Positions 13,724 to 26,583 of a stretch of DNA of 64,000 nt are shown here, piece by piece. The stretch lies in NCBI GenBank assembly GCA_003255065.1, contig QAOA01004025.1, positions 712,857 to 776,856 on the forward strand, read 5' to 3'. Under the pieces are notes generated by a model. That model made no database searches and had not been told where the DNA came from. It was given only the letters and a program-made list of their open reading frames with translations. Each line of letters starts with the position of its first letter. Within the stretch, counting starts at the first letter, position 1. The DNA comes from Cercis canadensis (Eukaryota > Streptophyta > Magnoliopsida > Fabales > Fabaceae). A program made the translations under genes and the position numbers.

Positions 13724-15079
13724 TGATAAGTCGATTTTATACCACTTATCTTATATTTATTTAACTTGTTAATTGTTTATTCTAGGGCATTTTAAGTTTA
13801 ATTCTTATGAATTAATTTTTCTTTTATAGGTTTTTACTTTAGAAGTCTTTAGAAGTCACTTTGGTGCTTTTTGGTGTCAAAAAGAGTAAATTCTGGCAAA
13901 TTTGGGATGAAGACAGAAACTAGGGCGCCGCAGCCCCCAATCTGAGCGCTCCAGCGCCCTATGGTCAGGAATCAGCAAACTGAAGACACAAGCTAGGGCG
14001 CCGCAGCGCCCACCAGGAGGCTGCAGCCCCCTATCAGGAGGCCGCAGCACCCTTCAGGCAAAGAACTAGGGAGCGGCAGCGCCCAAACCCAAGGCTACAG
14101 CCCCCGACGGTCAAACTCGGGATTTGACTTCTGAACTTCCTTTTTTCATTAGGAATCCTATTTTATTTTAATTCCTTTTCTTCCTAAACTTCCTAGGACC
14201 TATAAATAGGACTCTTAAAGTCTAAATTAGGGTTTCACACTTTTGAGAGAAGAGGCAAGAATAGAAGAGGATTCAAGCTTGAAGATCAGAGTTTTTCAGC
14301 ATCGAATCGGCGTCACCAAGAGTTTAATTCTTCCTCTTTTCTGTTTCTGATGTGTAATCTGGTTGTGAGTTTATTTTCTACCTTGAGTATGAACTAATTC
14401 CACCATCTAGGGTGGAGATGTAGCCTAGCTTAGGATGGATTGTAATTTCTAATAAAGTAATCAAATGACCTTCTTCTTAAATTGACTTCTTGATCTCCAT
14501 ACTTAATGCTTCTGTTTGACTGGCCATCAATTTAGATGAGTTGGTAATTACAATAATACTGGAAGGTTAGTTGTAATTGAAGACCATAGGGATTAAGAAC
14601 ATAAATTACATAAGGGATAGGAATATACCGTTATGGTTTATGTAGCCATTAAAAAGAACCATAGAACGAATTGAATTCTGAGATTATTCGTAATTCACAT
14701 AGGAATATAGTGGATTCATAGTTGGGAATATATTTGTTTGACCTTGGGAAAGGCTAATAAATAACTTAGGGTTCTTGGCTAGCAATTAGAGAGATTGTTG
14801 TTGATTAATGAATTAGGAATAAAATCCAAACTAGCTACGGTGAAATCGACATCCTAGATACTTTCTCATTATATTCTTACTCAATTTTACAGCAATTATT
14901 CTCTGTTTATTGTTTTGCATTTAAATATCATCATAATCCACCTATCAATTGTCTAGATAAAATTAGAATACGCATAATTTTGTTAATTAGTAGCCACAGT
15001 CTCCATGGGACGATACTTTATCTCACTTCTTTATTACTTGATTACGGCACGTGCACTTGTGTTCACATTTTACGTAACA
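13724..15079 (+). repeat. 5' LTR of the Athila-type element
   Basis: Starts TGATAAGTCG, ends ACGTAACA and has a TATA-like CTATAAATAGG near 14211. A GC-rich repeated block (13920-14110), built on GGGCGCCGCAGC-like words, contrasts sharply with the AT-rich rest. Confidence 0.92.
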
Positions 15080-17744
15080 AGTTTTTGGCGCCGTTGCCGG
15101 GGACTGTGTGTGTAATAATATCAATACTAAGGTATTCTAGTCTTAGTCTAGATTTTATTTTTCTTTGTGATCTATTGGTGTTTGTGTTTTTCTGGAAATT
15201 CTCTCTAGTGTATGAGAAGTACGGGGCAATCTCATTTGATCCCTTTAGATTCTGAAATCGAGAAGACTTGCAGAAGAAACCGAAGGAAAAGAAGAAACGC
15301 CTCACAACCATCTCAAATCAATATGGAGAATGCCGAAGAAAACCCACCACCACCACCACCAGTGGTTGCCAGAAGACCTTTAAAGCACTATGGAGTTCCA
15401 ACCAGACCTGTCCAAATCTCAGGGATCTCTAGGCCAACCATTGCGGCAAATTCCTTTGAAATCAAGCCCAGTGTCATCCAAATGATGCAAGCCAATCAGT
15501 TTGGTGGCTTTGCAACCAAAGATGCAAATGTGCACTTGGCAGGATTTCTGGAAATCTGCGACACATTTAAGTTCAATGGCGTTACTGATGACGCCCTCAG
15601 ACTGCGTGTATTCCCCTTTTCATTGAAGGATGAGGCACGGAGTTGGCTATACTCCCTGCCAGCAGGATCCATTAGGACTTGGGACCAAATGATGTCACAA
15701 TTCTTGACACGGTTCTTTCCCCCAACAAGAACTGCCAGAATGAGAAACGACATCAACACTTTGGCTCAACATGAGACAGAAGTTTTGCGTGAAGCTTGGA
15801 AGCAGTTCAAGGGCTTAGTGAGGAAGTGCTCACACCATGGTTTACCGGAGTGGCTCCAAATTCAAACTTTCTATAATGGTTTGAATGGGTCCACTAGAAC
15901 TCTACTTAATGCAACCACAAGTAGGTCATTAATGGAGAAAACTGATGAAGAAGCCTTCAAGCTACTTGACCAAATGGCAGCAAATGCTCACCAATGGCCT
16001 TCTGAAAGGGGTCCAACTAAGAAAGCTTATGGGATGCATGCAGTTGATCCTATCACAGCCCTCAATGCCAAGGTGGACTCTCTTGCAAAGCAATTAGGTA
16101 CTCTGACAGCCAATGCCATCCACACTCCTCAAGTCAAATGTGAAGTATGTCATGGCGATCACTCTAGTGCAGATTGTCCTATGATGAACATTAATGGCCC
16201 ACCATCTCTTGAGGAAGCTCAGTTTGTGGGAAATTCTAATAGGCAAGGTGCACCATATTCCAACACTTATAATTCGGGATGGAGGAATCACCCTAATTTT
16301 TCCTGGAAGAACTCTCAGAATATGGCTAACCCACCAAGATTCCAAGCTTAGCCACCTCCACCCAAAGTTTCATTAGAAGATGCCCTTGCTCAGTTGACAG
16401 TGAACACTACTCAATACATGACAAGGACTAACACTACATTGTAGAATCAAGTCGCTTCCATTCGGAACTTAGAGGTGCAAGTTGGGCAAATTTTTAATCT
16501 TCTCTCTTCTAGAGATCAAGGCATATTGCCCAGCAATACTGAAACAAATCCTAGGGAGCAAGTCAATGCCATAACTCTTCGGAATGACAAAGTGGTGGAA
16601 GAGCTTGAAAAGAAAAAGTTAGTGGTACCTACTAAGGATGTTCCAAAAGAGGAGGTGAAACAACCTAAGTCCATATTGTTTCCAGACAACCCTCCCCCAT
16701 ACAAACCCCGAGTACCTTTCCCTCACAGATTTCAGAAGCAAAACATAGACAAGCAATTCTCCAAGTTCCTTGAGGTGTTCAAGAAACTCCATATAAATAT
16801 TCCATTTGCGGAGGCTTTGGAACAAATGCCTAGTTATGTCAAGTTCATGAAGGAGATTCTCACCAATAAGAGAAGGCTAGGGGATTGTGAAACTGTGGCA
16901 CTTACTGAGGAGTGCAGTGCAATATTAAAAAAGAAACTGCCACCAAAATAAAAAGATCCAGGGAGTTTTAATATTCCTTGCATTATTGGCAACTTATCTT
17001 TTGGTAAGGCACTTTGTGATCTTGGTGCTAGTATTAACCTTATGCCTCTTTCTGTTTTCAGGAAATTGGGTATAGGAGAAGTTAAACCAACCTCCATCTC
17101 TTTGACACTAGCGGATAGATCAGTCAAATATCCAAAGGAAATCCTTGAGGATGTATCGGTGAAAGTGGACAAGTTCATCTTCCCAGCGGACTTCGTTGTG
17201 CTAGACATGGAGGAGGACCAAGAAATCCCTATTATTCTGGGTCGTCCATTCTTAGCAACTGGGAAAGCTCTCATTGATGTGCAGAAAGGGCAACTCACCT
17301 TGAGAGTTCAAAGTGATCAAGTCTCCTTCAAAGTTTTCAAAGAAACTAAACACCCAAATGAAGAGAATAGGTGTTTCAAAATCGACACAATTGAGGGAAG
17401 TACTAAAGAAGTGTCTCAAGCAAACTCCTTACAGAAACCAATTGAAGCTTGCATTGAGGGGAAATTTAAGAAGGAAAAGCTACCTGACTCAGAGTTCCAA
17501 AATAAGAAAATCCCCTCGAAACAAGTGGCAGGTTCCTTACATCAAGTTCCATCTCATAAGAACAAAAAGAAAAAGAAACCCTCCTTCAAAAAGATCTTTT
17601 TGGAGTACCTCAAGAAGTCTTCTTGTTTTAGAGATGAAAACGAGGTATGGAGATTAAAGGAGAATGACAAACAATCCAAGGTTCATAGAGATAGTGGAGT
17701 GAAGTTCCAAAATACCTCCACTACCATTTTTTATCCCGGTTAAT

Positions 17745-18737
17745 TTATTCCAGAGATAGTCAGGCTGAGGACTATAAAACAAGCGCTTTTTGGGAGGCAA
17801 CCCATTTTCTTAATCCTTCCTTTTATTTTGTTTTGATTTATTTCTTAGATCTTTATCTTATGTCTTTAGTTATGTGTTAAGTTTAACTCTTCTTTAGTTT
17901 TGTTCAATTTCAGGTGTAAAATTTCAACATTCATTCTCATTCCCATTCCAACCGAACATTGATCCATCTCTTATCCAGGGGAGTTTTCTATACTTTGTCT
18001 TTTAATTTGTTTAACATTAAGGACAATGCTAGTCTTGAGTTTGGGGGTGGAATATGTTGAAGTTCTCCCTTTTGTTTTGCCTTTACTTTCTTTTTGTTAT
18101 TTGGATGTCTAATTAGTAGGATTTTAATTATAGTTTGTGTTGTTTTGAGTGATAATGAAGTTTGAAAACCTAGGGCCAATGACAAAAATGATTGCAATTG
18201 TTCATAGCTCTTGGAAAATGATGCATGTTATGTTTGTGTGTGTGCTTGATTCTTGTGCTAGTTTTTACTTATCTTGTATTTCCTTGACATATTGAGCACA
18301 TAACCTAAGCATTTGTACTCTGTGCTTGATTTGAAAATAGTTTAGTCATGCTTAGTACTTATATGATCTCAAAGGACTCTAGAACTAGTTTGAATGCCGC
18401 TTGAGGCGAAATCTTAGGCTATGCAACTTTAGGGAGATGATTTAGGCATTGTTTGGATAATTTGAGCATTTCAAGCCAACCCTTGCATTATTTCTATTCT
18501 TAGTCACCCCAATTGAGCCTACATGTAACTTTTTCTTTGTCAACTCTACCTTAAACTAACCCTTGAATAACTTTCCTAACCTTGCATTCATGACACATTA
18601 TCAGTTTAGGAAAAGTATTAAGAGGATATGGATAAATGAGGGTGGACAGGAGGAGTGTTGAGCAAAAAAAAAAAAAATTCAAGATTACTGCTTCTTGACT
18701 CACAAAAGAAAAAAAAAAAAAAAAAAATTAAAACACC

Positions 18738-18775
<38 letters not shown>

Positions 18776-19413
18776 TAATACACCCTTTTGATCATTAAAA
18801 GAAAATAAGTTTGGGGGTGAAGTCAAACATTCAAAGAAAAGAAAGAACGTAGAGAAGCACAATCAAGTAAAAAGAAGAAAAATAATCAAAGTGAAAAAGT
18901 TGGGTGAAAACTAGTGAAGAAAGGCTCCAAAAGTGCCTAGATTGGTTTTGTGTCATGCGTGAATGAGCCTTCTTGATTATCCTTTACCTCACCTTAACCT
19001 TAGCCATTCATTACAATCTTGAAAAGCCCTTTTGATCTTTGATGTTGTGACTAGCCTACATTAGTGGACAGTGACATGAAAAACTAGCCTATGGAATTCC
19101 TCATGTGCTTTATTTAGAGGTCTAATTACTTGGGTAAGCATGTATAAACTTATTCATAGTGCAAGAGGTCATTTGTGAAGGGTTACACACACACACTCAA
19201 GGAGATTATTAGTGAGTTACAACTTGCATTTGAATTAATTTATACACTTTCATGATATGATAAATTTTCCTTGAACTATGATTAATTTTTATCCTTGAGA
19301 CCTATTTGGTTAGTAGAATTATGTTGTCACTCATATGTGTTAGTTTTGTTAACTTTGTTAGCTTAATTCTTTGTTTTGCTCGAGGACTAGCAAATCTCAA
19401 GTTTGGGGGTATT
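17745..19413 (+). other. Non-coding 3' part of the Athila-type element
   Basis: A 1.7-kb region with no coding frame. It holds the GGGAGGCAACCCA word common after the gag-protease region in this group, three A-runs at about 18.66-18.77 kb, and repeated GTTTGGGGGT words. It is probably leftover 3' untranslated sequence. Confidence 0.6.
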
Positions 19414-20791
19414 TGATAAGTCGGTTTTATACCGCTTATCTTATATTTATTTAACTTGTTAATTGTTTATTCTAGGGTATTTTAAGTTTAATTCTTATGA
19501 ATTAATGTTTCTTTTATAGGTTTTTACTTTAGAAGTCTTTGGAAGTCACTTTAGTGCATTTTGGTGTCAAAAAGAGCAAATTCTGGCAAATTTGGGATGA
19601 AGACAGAAGCTAGGGTGCCGCAGCCCCCAATCCGGGCGCCGCAGCACCCTATGGTCAGGAATCAGCAAACTGAAGACAGAAACTAGGGCGCCGCAGCCCC
19701 CAATCTGGGCACCGCAGCGCCCACCAGGAGGCTGCAGCCCCCTATCAGGAGGCCGCAGCACCCTTCAGGCAAAGAACTAGGGCGCCGTAGCACCCAAACC
19801 CAAGGCTGCAGCCCCCGACGGTCAAACTCGGGATTTGACTTCTGAACTTCCTTTTTTCATTTGGAATCCTATTTTATTTTAATTCCTTTTCTTCCTAAAC
19901 TTCCTAGGACCTATAAATAGGACTCTTAAAGTCTAAATTAGGGTTTCACACTTTTGAGAGAAGAGGCAAGAATAGAAGAGGATTCAAGCTTGAAGATCAG
20001 AGTTTTTCGGCATCGAATCGACATCACCAAGAGTTTAATTCTTCCTCTTTTCTGTTTCTGATGTGTAATCTGGTTGTGAGTTTATTTTCTACCTTGAGTA
20101 TGAACTAATTCCACCATCTAGGGTGGAGATGTAGCCTAGCTTAGGATGGATTGTAATTTCTAATAAATTAATCAAATGACCTTCTTCTTAAATTGACTTC
20201 TTGATCTCCATACTTAATGCTTATGTTTGACTGGCCATCAATTTAGATGAGTTGGTAATTACAATAATACTGGAAGGTTAGTTGTAATTGAAGACCATAG
20301 GGATTAAGAACATAAATTACATAAGGGATAGGAATATACCGTTATGGTTTATGTAGCCATTAAAAAGAACCATAGAACAAATTGAATTCTGAGATTATTC
20401 GTAATTCACATAGGAATATAGTAGATTCATAGTTGGGAATATATTTGTTTGACCTTGGGAAAGGCTAATAAATAACTTAGGGTTCTTGGCTAGCAATTAG
20501 AGAGATTGTTGTTGATTAATGAATTAGGAATAAAGATCTAGACTAGCTACAGTGAAATCGACATCCTAGATACTTTCTCATTATATTCTTACTCAATTTT
20601 ACAGCAATTATTCTTTGTTTACTGTTTTGCATTTAAATATCATCATAATTCACCTATCAATTGTCTAGATAAAATTAGAATACGCATAATTTTGGTAATT
20701 AGTAGCCACAGTCTCCGTGGGACGATACTTTATCTCACTTCTTTATTACTTGATTACAGCACGTGCACTTGCGTTCACATTTTACGTAACA
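19414..20791 (+). repeat. 3' LTR of the Athila-type element
   Basis: The same structure as the 5' LTR. It has one extra unit of about 22 bp in the GC-rich block (19610-19820), which explains the length difference. Confidence 0.92.
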
Positions 20792-21802
20792 ACATCTATG
20801 GTCTTCAAAAAGGCTTGTAATGTCAGGACTTTCTCTAACATTTGCACATAGTGAATTTTGCCAATTTAAGCTGTCATATCAAAATCGAAGCAGTTAGTTA
20901 CTTTTAGCCATTATATTCATTCAGTAAGATTTCTTTTCAAAAGAATACATGAAGCGTGAAGGAAATATTTATTTTATTTGGACAAAACAAATAAAAAAAA
21001 ATACAGATATTAGAAATAGAGTGTTGGTTGAAGGGAAATTTTATAAAATAAAGAAACTTGTTATTCTCATATCACTTAAGGATAATTACCTTTGGTTAAT
21101 AAGCGTTCCCAACCTTGATTTTTCAATGTCATGGAACACCAATTTCTCACGGAAAACAATATTTCCATTAAGCAGCTGTTTAAGCAGGACTAATAAATTT
21201 GATCTTGTAGTCTGCGCATCTCTATAAGTAGATAAAACTTTATTCTCCCTGTAAAAGCCACATTGCATTAATCATGCTACTTATATTCATCAGTATCAAT
21301 AACAATAGTTTTTAAGGAACATATACCTAAAATTGTCCAAAATCAAGAGCTGTGTCATTTCCTTGAATAACCCTTCATTAGTTGAAGAAAACACCTTTAT
21401 ATCATTCAATAGGATATGTACAGCCCTGGCACGATCAAGCCTAATAATTTATCAAGCAAACAAAACGTCTTTATTGATTAGTCATTCTCACGATTTTGGT
21501 GAATCCTTGGAGGTACATTTCAACTTCCTCCCACTCTCCATTCAAAATGAGCTCCTCAAAATATGTTATGTTAAAGAATAGGCTTGATTCTTGCTCCAAC
21601 CTTTTCATTAAAAAAAAAAAAAAGGAAAGAAATGATAAAACTTAGTTTAAATAAGCACATTATAAAGAAATCAATGAAGATAAAAGGGAAGAGATAGAAC
21701 ATAAATTCATTACATGTGCAAAGTCTTTTTATAGTTTCCTTCGTCGAGGAATTGCATGATCAAGAATATAAGTTGATTCCTGAGTGTAGACATCATTGGC
21801 AT

Positions 21803-24333
21803 TCCTCTTATCTCTACAACAAGTAAATCAACAATTATTAATCACAATATTGCACATTAGAAAACCATACTGAGGGTAAAAAAACGGTGAGATACGTTCT
21901 CCCTACTTTATCAGTGTATATATACACATACACATAAATAAATATATTTTCTTTTGACAATAAAAAAATGGTCAACATCTTCCTAACGAGAACATGTAAG
22001 ATCTATTCTTCATAAGGCACCATGTTCACTCAAGCGATGTTGCACACATAAAGGTATATGGTATTGTACTATTAGATAGAAAACAATACAGGGTATTTTA
22101 TATATAAAAAATTATTTTTATATGAATATACAAATTTAAAAATAGTGTTAGAATTAAAATATTAAACAATGTATACTTATTTCAACAAAAAAAAATTAAA
22201 ATGTAAAAATTCAACTAGTTTTTTGGCATATTTTACAACGTTTTGACGTATTTCAGTATGTTTGTAGACATTCTAAATATATTTTACATAGATTTCTGAA
22301 ATGGGTCTAAAACAGATTGACCCATCTTAATCTACTCAAAACAGCCCAAATTATTTCAGCCAAAAAAATTATTAATACACGTGATAGCGAAAAGGATAAG
22401 AAAACATCTCCGATGTGTTTCCAACTGAAAAATTGAATCGCCAATGCTTCATAGATCTCAGCCAAACATAGGCTTTGTATTCTAATTAAATATCAAAAAC
22501 CTTACAATCATAATTTTGGCAACAAACAGAACCACCGAGCCTGAAAGTTCAATTAACTAAATAATTAAAAGGAATAAGTTAAATAATAGTTTTGGTAAAA
22601 ATAAAAACCCAAAATCATAACACAGCTTGTATACAAACATTCAGCTTGTAGACATTGTTACTATAATAGCAAACTAATGAACTTGAAGCAGTAAAGTAAT
22701 TCGAGTAAAATTAGGGTTTTAGAAACAGAAAAATTAAAGGAAATAAGCATGCCAAGATAAACCATAGACCATACCAAAGAGAAAGCTTAAGTTTGAGCTT
22801 GAAGCCATACCTATAAGGGCACTAAATTCAACTCTTTTTCTCATTGTTAGCCTTTACAACATAGCTTGCTCTCTTAAACGGCACTGTTGAGGTACCAAGA
22901 GAAAGAGAGTGATATATATACTAAGGCGATACAAACAAGGGATATAAGTACATTGAGCTATCTAGATAAACAACTTAATAAAGATGAGAAGTTATTACAC
23001 TTATGACATATGCTATATATGATGGATCCCAAATAAAAACGCAAACTCAGATAGCTGTCTCGATTCTAATAAAGACGACAAGCTACGGTTGAGGGGCTAT
23101 TTTCACTACTCGATGCAAAATGAGTAAAAAAAACAAAAAATCTACGTTGCTCACTAGTCAACATTTTAGATTTTAGCACCAAAACAGTCACATAAATGAG
23201 TGCATATTTCTTTTTCCCCAAGAAAAAAGGGTTTTTTATTAACATAAAAACATAATATTGTTCCTACGAAGTTTTCATAATAACAAAGAAAAATAATACT
23301 TTCACTATTGAAAATGTTCTAAAAGGTATATATTTAATTTGGCTAATAGATTAAATTGAAAATATTACCATATATTTAGATTAGCTAGAAAAGGCTTAAA
23401 ATGCTCATAGATTTTTTTTTTCTTTTGGAGTAGAGAGTAATTTTTTAAGCTCTCATTTCCTTTTCTTCAAAAATATTGTGTGTGTAAATTTGGTATTAGT
23501 CACATTGAGGGTAAGTGGGTTACCGTCAAGGCTCTGTATTTATTTATTTTATTATTTATTTGTCCCGTAACTGAAAGACATACCTCCTTATCACGGTGTG
23601 TCTGCATGAAAGAATATGACAGAAAGTCAAAAGTGAACCGCAGCTGATTCCAACTATTTGATGCTTTTGGTGACATGATTATGTTATTCGCCGAAAGTTC
23701 TTCATGGAGTATAAGTCTACTTAGTATCTCATAACTTCTTTTGTTCTCATCTCAACTCCTAAATTATGTTACAATGGAAAATTTTCTATATTATTGTAAA
23801 CTTAATACTTCTGTCACTCAAATTATGGTATTTGGATTACTTAATTTCTGCCTCTTTTATCACACAAGGCAAGACTCAGTTGAAACAAAGTATACCAAAG
23901 AAATACTTGGGAGTATTACTCTTATATACGCAAGTATATAAGAATTAATTTTACCTGTATACCACCATTACCATCAAACTGTCTCTATATGCACCAATAA
24001 AAAGGGACTGCATTCTCCCCCATTTGATCTAATGTGATTTATTATGTCTCCAATAATTCAAAGAGAAGTTATTTTAATGATTGAAATTCTAGATTAAGAC
24101 GAAATCAATCAATCTCCATGCTAATGCATTGAAACCTTTTAGTGATTCTATTTGGTTGGCTTAATCCATCATAGTTTAGGCATCGGGTTATTGGCTTTTG
24201 GATTAATCCAATGTACTGTCCATTAATATGTTTATCATGTAACAAGGGCAGCTTCCAATGATGCATTGCATTAATGCTGATTGGGACAGAGACTCTAATG
24301 AGTGGATTTAATGTCCATGAATTATGTATTTTC
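21803..24333. other. Upstream region of the TOPLESS-like pseudogene; no other gene
   Basis: AT-rich DNA. The part near 22.75-22.87 kb could be an old 5' leader exon on the minus strand (there is a splice-acceptor-like sequence), but there is no coding signal. I see no transposon ends here. Confidence 0.5.
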
Positions 24334-25229
24334 TGCTTAGTATTTAGTGGATTTTTGAGTGATTTAGTAGTTTTAATTGATTAATTTTGTGTTTATTTTG
24401 TAGGAAATACAAATATTACAATTGGGAATGATTCAAACATGTTCAAAGGCTGAAAAGACAAGAATTTAGTGTGTCTTGGCTGAAGCCTGGATGCCTAGGC
24501 ACCCACTCAGAGGGCCTAGGCTCCCAAATTGTTGTTGTTGGCAGAAAGGGCAGAGTCTAGGTACTCGGGATCTGCCCTATGTTTTTCATTAGTTTTCCTA
24601 CTTCTTGTAGGTTTTGAGCCCCAAAACAATTCCTAATGTAATTAGACTTCCTATGAACTATAAATAGGTGATTTTAGGACTAGATTATGGTTTCTAATTA
24701 GTTCCCACATTTTCTAAATCTTGAGAGAGCAAGGACAAGAGATTGAAGGCTTAGAGTTGGAGATTTGGTGACGGTTCTTTATCACCACTAGTTTTTCTTC
24801 CCTCTTCCTATTGAATCATGTTTAGAACTTGTGTTAGTATGTTTTTATCTTGAGTAAATCTACATTTCGGTCCTCGAAAGATTCTACTTTGGAAAAAATC
24901 GTCCTTAAAAGATACATAACTACAAATTGGTCCTCCAAAGATTGGACATCCATAACAAAATGGTCATCCGTTAGTATGATCTGTTAACAGGTGACAGAGG
25001 TGCTGACGTGTCATCGTTAACTGCTTGTGTAGCACGTTAGGGACTAAAATGATATTTTAAATTGCCATGTAGCCTGCTGATGTAGATTAATAACAAAAAA
25101 AAAAAAAAAACACTTCATACTTTATGCTCCAACTCCATGCGATGTCGTTTCTCATTTGGGTATCGAGCTTCATCTTCCTCCATTTCTCTGAAGTGTTGGG
25201 TAAACCCTAACCCCCAATCCTCCACTTCA

Positions 25230-26130
25230 TCAAGAACCTCCCTTTTTGTTTGCCAAGCATCAGCACCAGCATGGCATAGCGACCTCAAGTCGTATTTGCC
25301 CCTGATTTCATCAGCATCGTTTAGCATAGCGACCAGAATGGGCAGTACCAGTGGCAGGTACATGGCGTAATACTTGCGGATCGCTGAAAGCATATCGTGT
25401 ATCTCGAACTTGGACAGCACCACAATTGTTGATCCCGTAACCAGAAGGTCCGTTGCGACGCCACTAGACCGAATATATTAAACATAGGAACAATGCAGAT
25501 GAAAGTCTGCTCTTCTTCCAAACGGAACTGATCCAAAACTATTTGCACCATAGCCATTAGATTCCGATGCGAGGAAACCACTCCTTTACTGGGACCCATC
25601 GTACCCGATGAGTAAAGCAACGTTGTAATATCTTCTTGGTCAACTTGATCCTTGACTCGGCTCACCCTGGGTTCTTTTCTCATCATCTCCTCCAGTGTAG
25701 TCACAATTCTAGATTCTATAATTGGGGTATTCACATTTTCTTCCATCAGAACGATTGGTAGATCAGCTGATGTCACTATGACTTTGGGAACCAATGGGTC
25801 AATTGTGAAGGCGATGACCACCTTAGAATCGGAGATTTGCTTGGCGATTTCACGTGGTGTGTTGAGGGGGTTGGTGGTGGTGATTATAGCTCCGAGGGAC
25901 ATGATGGTGAGGCACACCATGGGAAAGTAGATGGAGTTTGGGGAGAAAAGGAGGACAACATGACCCTTTCAGATGCCCATGTCGGAGAGAGAGGTAGCGA
26001 CGACATTCACAGCTCGCCAGAGCTATTGGAAGGAGAAGTTGCAACTTGTAGCGGCGTCAGATGAAAGCAATCTTGCCATGGTGAGCACGGGAGGCGATGA
26101 AGGTGGTGACGTCTAAGGACTAGTTTTGAG
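25230..26130 (-). pseudogene. 4-coumarate:CoA-ligase-like fragment captured by a transposon
   Basis: Acyl-activating enzymes of this family adenylate a carboxylic acid and load it onto CoA. The fragment runs from an N-terminal segment (HHGKIAFIDAAT) through SPNSIYFPMVCLTIMSLGAI and TNPLNTPREIAKQI to the AMP-binding signature LLYSSGTMGPSKGV (family consensus SSGTTG, here Met for the second Thr), then on to VVLSKFEIHDMLSAI. It stops near KYDLRSL, so the C-terminal half with the second catalytic domain is missing. There are two in-frame stops near 26040 and 25965 and a frame shift near 25440. It most resembles the 4CL-like peroxisomal clade rather than true 4CL, but the clade call is tentative. 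It is a captured, non-functional gene piece. Confidence 0.85.
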
Positions 26131-26583
26131 GAAGCGGTATAGGCCTGCACTTGCTGTAAAAGATTGATGAAGGTGTGCCTTTTTTTTTTTTTTTCTTTTT
26201 GTGATGCAATGAGAAAGCAAAGAAAGGAACCTCAAACACAAATTGTATAATTCTCAAAGAAAATGAATAGTATTCTGAATACGGGTACAATAAAACATAA
26301 AGCTTAAGTACTAAAAGGAAACCCTAAAATATTACAAAATAAACTAGCAAACTAGAAAACAGTCCAAAACCGACATTTCTGAGGGATTTTAGGCCCGAAT
26401 TCGGCCTCAACCAGGCTAAAAGTTATGAAACAGCAGGTCATGGATCCCGTAACTCCACCCGAGCTAAAAGTCAATTAGGGCACATGTCAATTACTGAAAC
26501 ATGTCAATTAGGGCCTCTTTTCTTCTGGGCCTTATTATGCTCTGCCCAATCCATAAAATCTCATGCGACCAGATCCACATCAT
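26131..26583. other. Unidentified cargo or filler of the Pack-MULE-like element
   Basis: About 450 bp between the 4CL-like fragment and the right inverted repeat, with a T-run near 26180. I recognise no gene in it. It could be a second captured piece (promoter or untranslated sequence). Confidence 0.4.

Larger units (their letters stand above)
13724..20791 (+). mobile_element. Athila-type Gypsy element, non-autonomous, inside a TOPLESS-like exon
   Basis: A 7.07-kb fossil with LTRs of 1,356 and 1,378 bp. The primer-binding site TTGGCGCCGTTGCCGGGGA fits tRNA-Asp, the usual Athila primer. The internal part holds gag (about 15.2-16.9 kb, with a CxxCxGxHxxxxC knuckle near 16.14 kb) and an aspartic-protease-like region (about 17.0-17.3 kb). 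No reverse transcriptase or integrase is recognisable in the 4.3-kb interior, so it must have depended on a partner element. Target duplications are ATATC and ACATC, one mismatch. The coding part is broken (two or three interruptions in what remains). The LTRs differ at about 3% of sites by eye, roughly 1-2 million years. The phrase GTTTGGGGGT recurs three times in the 3' non-coding part and serves as the tract before the 3' LTR. Confidence 0.92.
6060..21802 (-). pseudogene. TOPLESS-like transcriptional co-repressor, disrupted
   Basis: TOPLESS proteins bind EAR-motif repressors through N-terminal LisH/CTLH domains and carry two WD40 propellers. Exons seen on the minus strand: LisH from ATG 21802 (or 21793; STLRNQLIFLIMQFLDEGNY); CTLH around 21600-21490, 21440-21330 and 21248-21090 (ends LGTLINQ); LNWQNSLCANV at 20870-20797 continuing at 13723-13632; a linker near 13540-13410; WD40 exons at about 13263-13105 (TSMDFHPVQQTLLL), 13005-12869, 12780-12705, 12612-12545, 12462-12365, 12290-12190, 12113-11990, 11880-11640 (VVQFDTAKNRFLVAG) and 11560-11400; and a weak KIWK-containing match at 6300-6200. 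Decay signs are an in-frame stop at 12747-12749 (between AALIKDA and VSVRRILW), frame shifts near 12030 and 11440, loss of about 20 codons after FTKI in CTLH exon 2, an LTR element inside a coding exon, and no recognisable C-terminal propeller. The residue pattern is clearly TOPLESS family but divergent. Confidence 0.9.

Noticed and set aside
19567-19761. GC-rich minus-strand frame
   Set aside because: It is a translation of the GC-rich repeat block in the Athila-type LTR.
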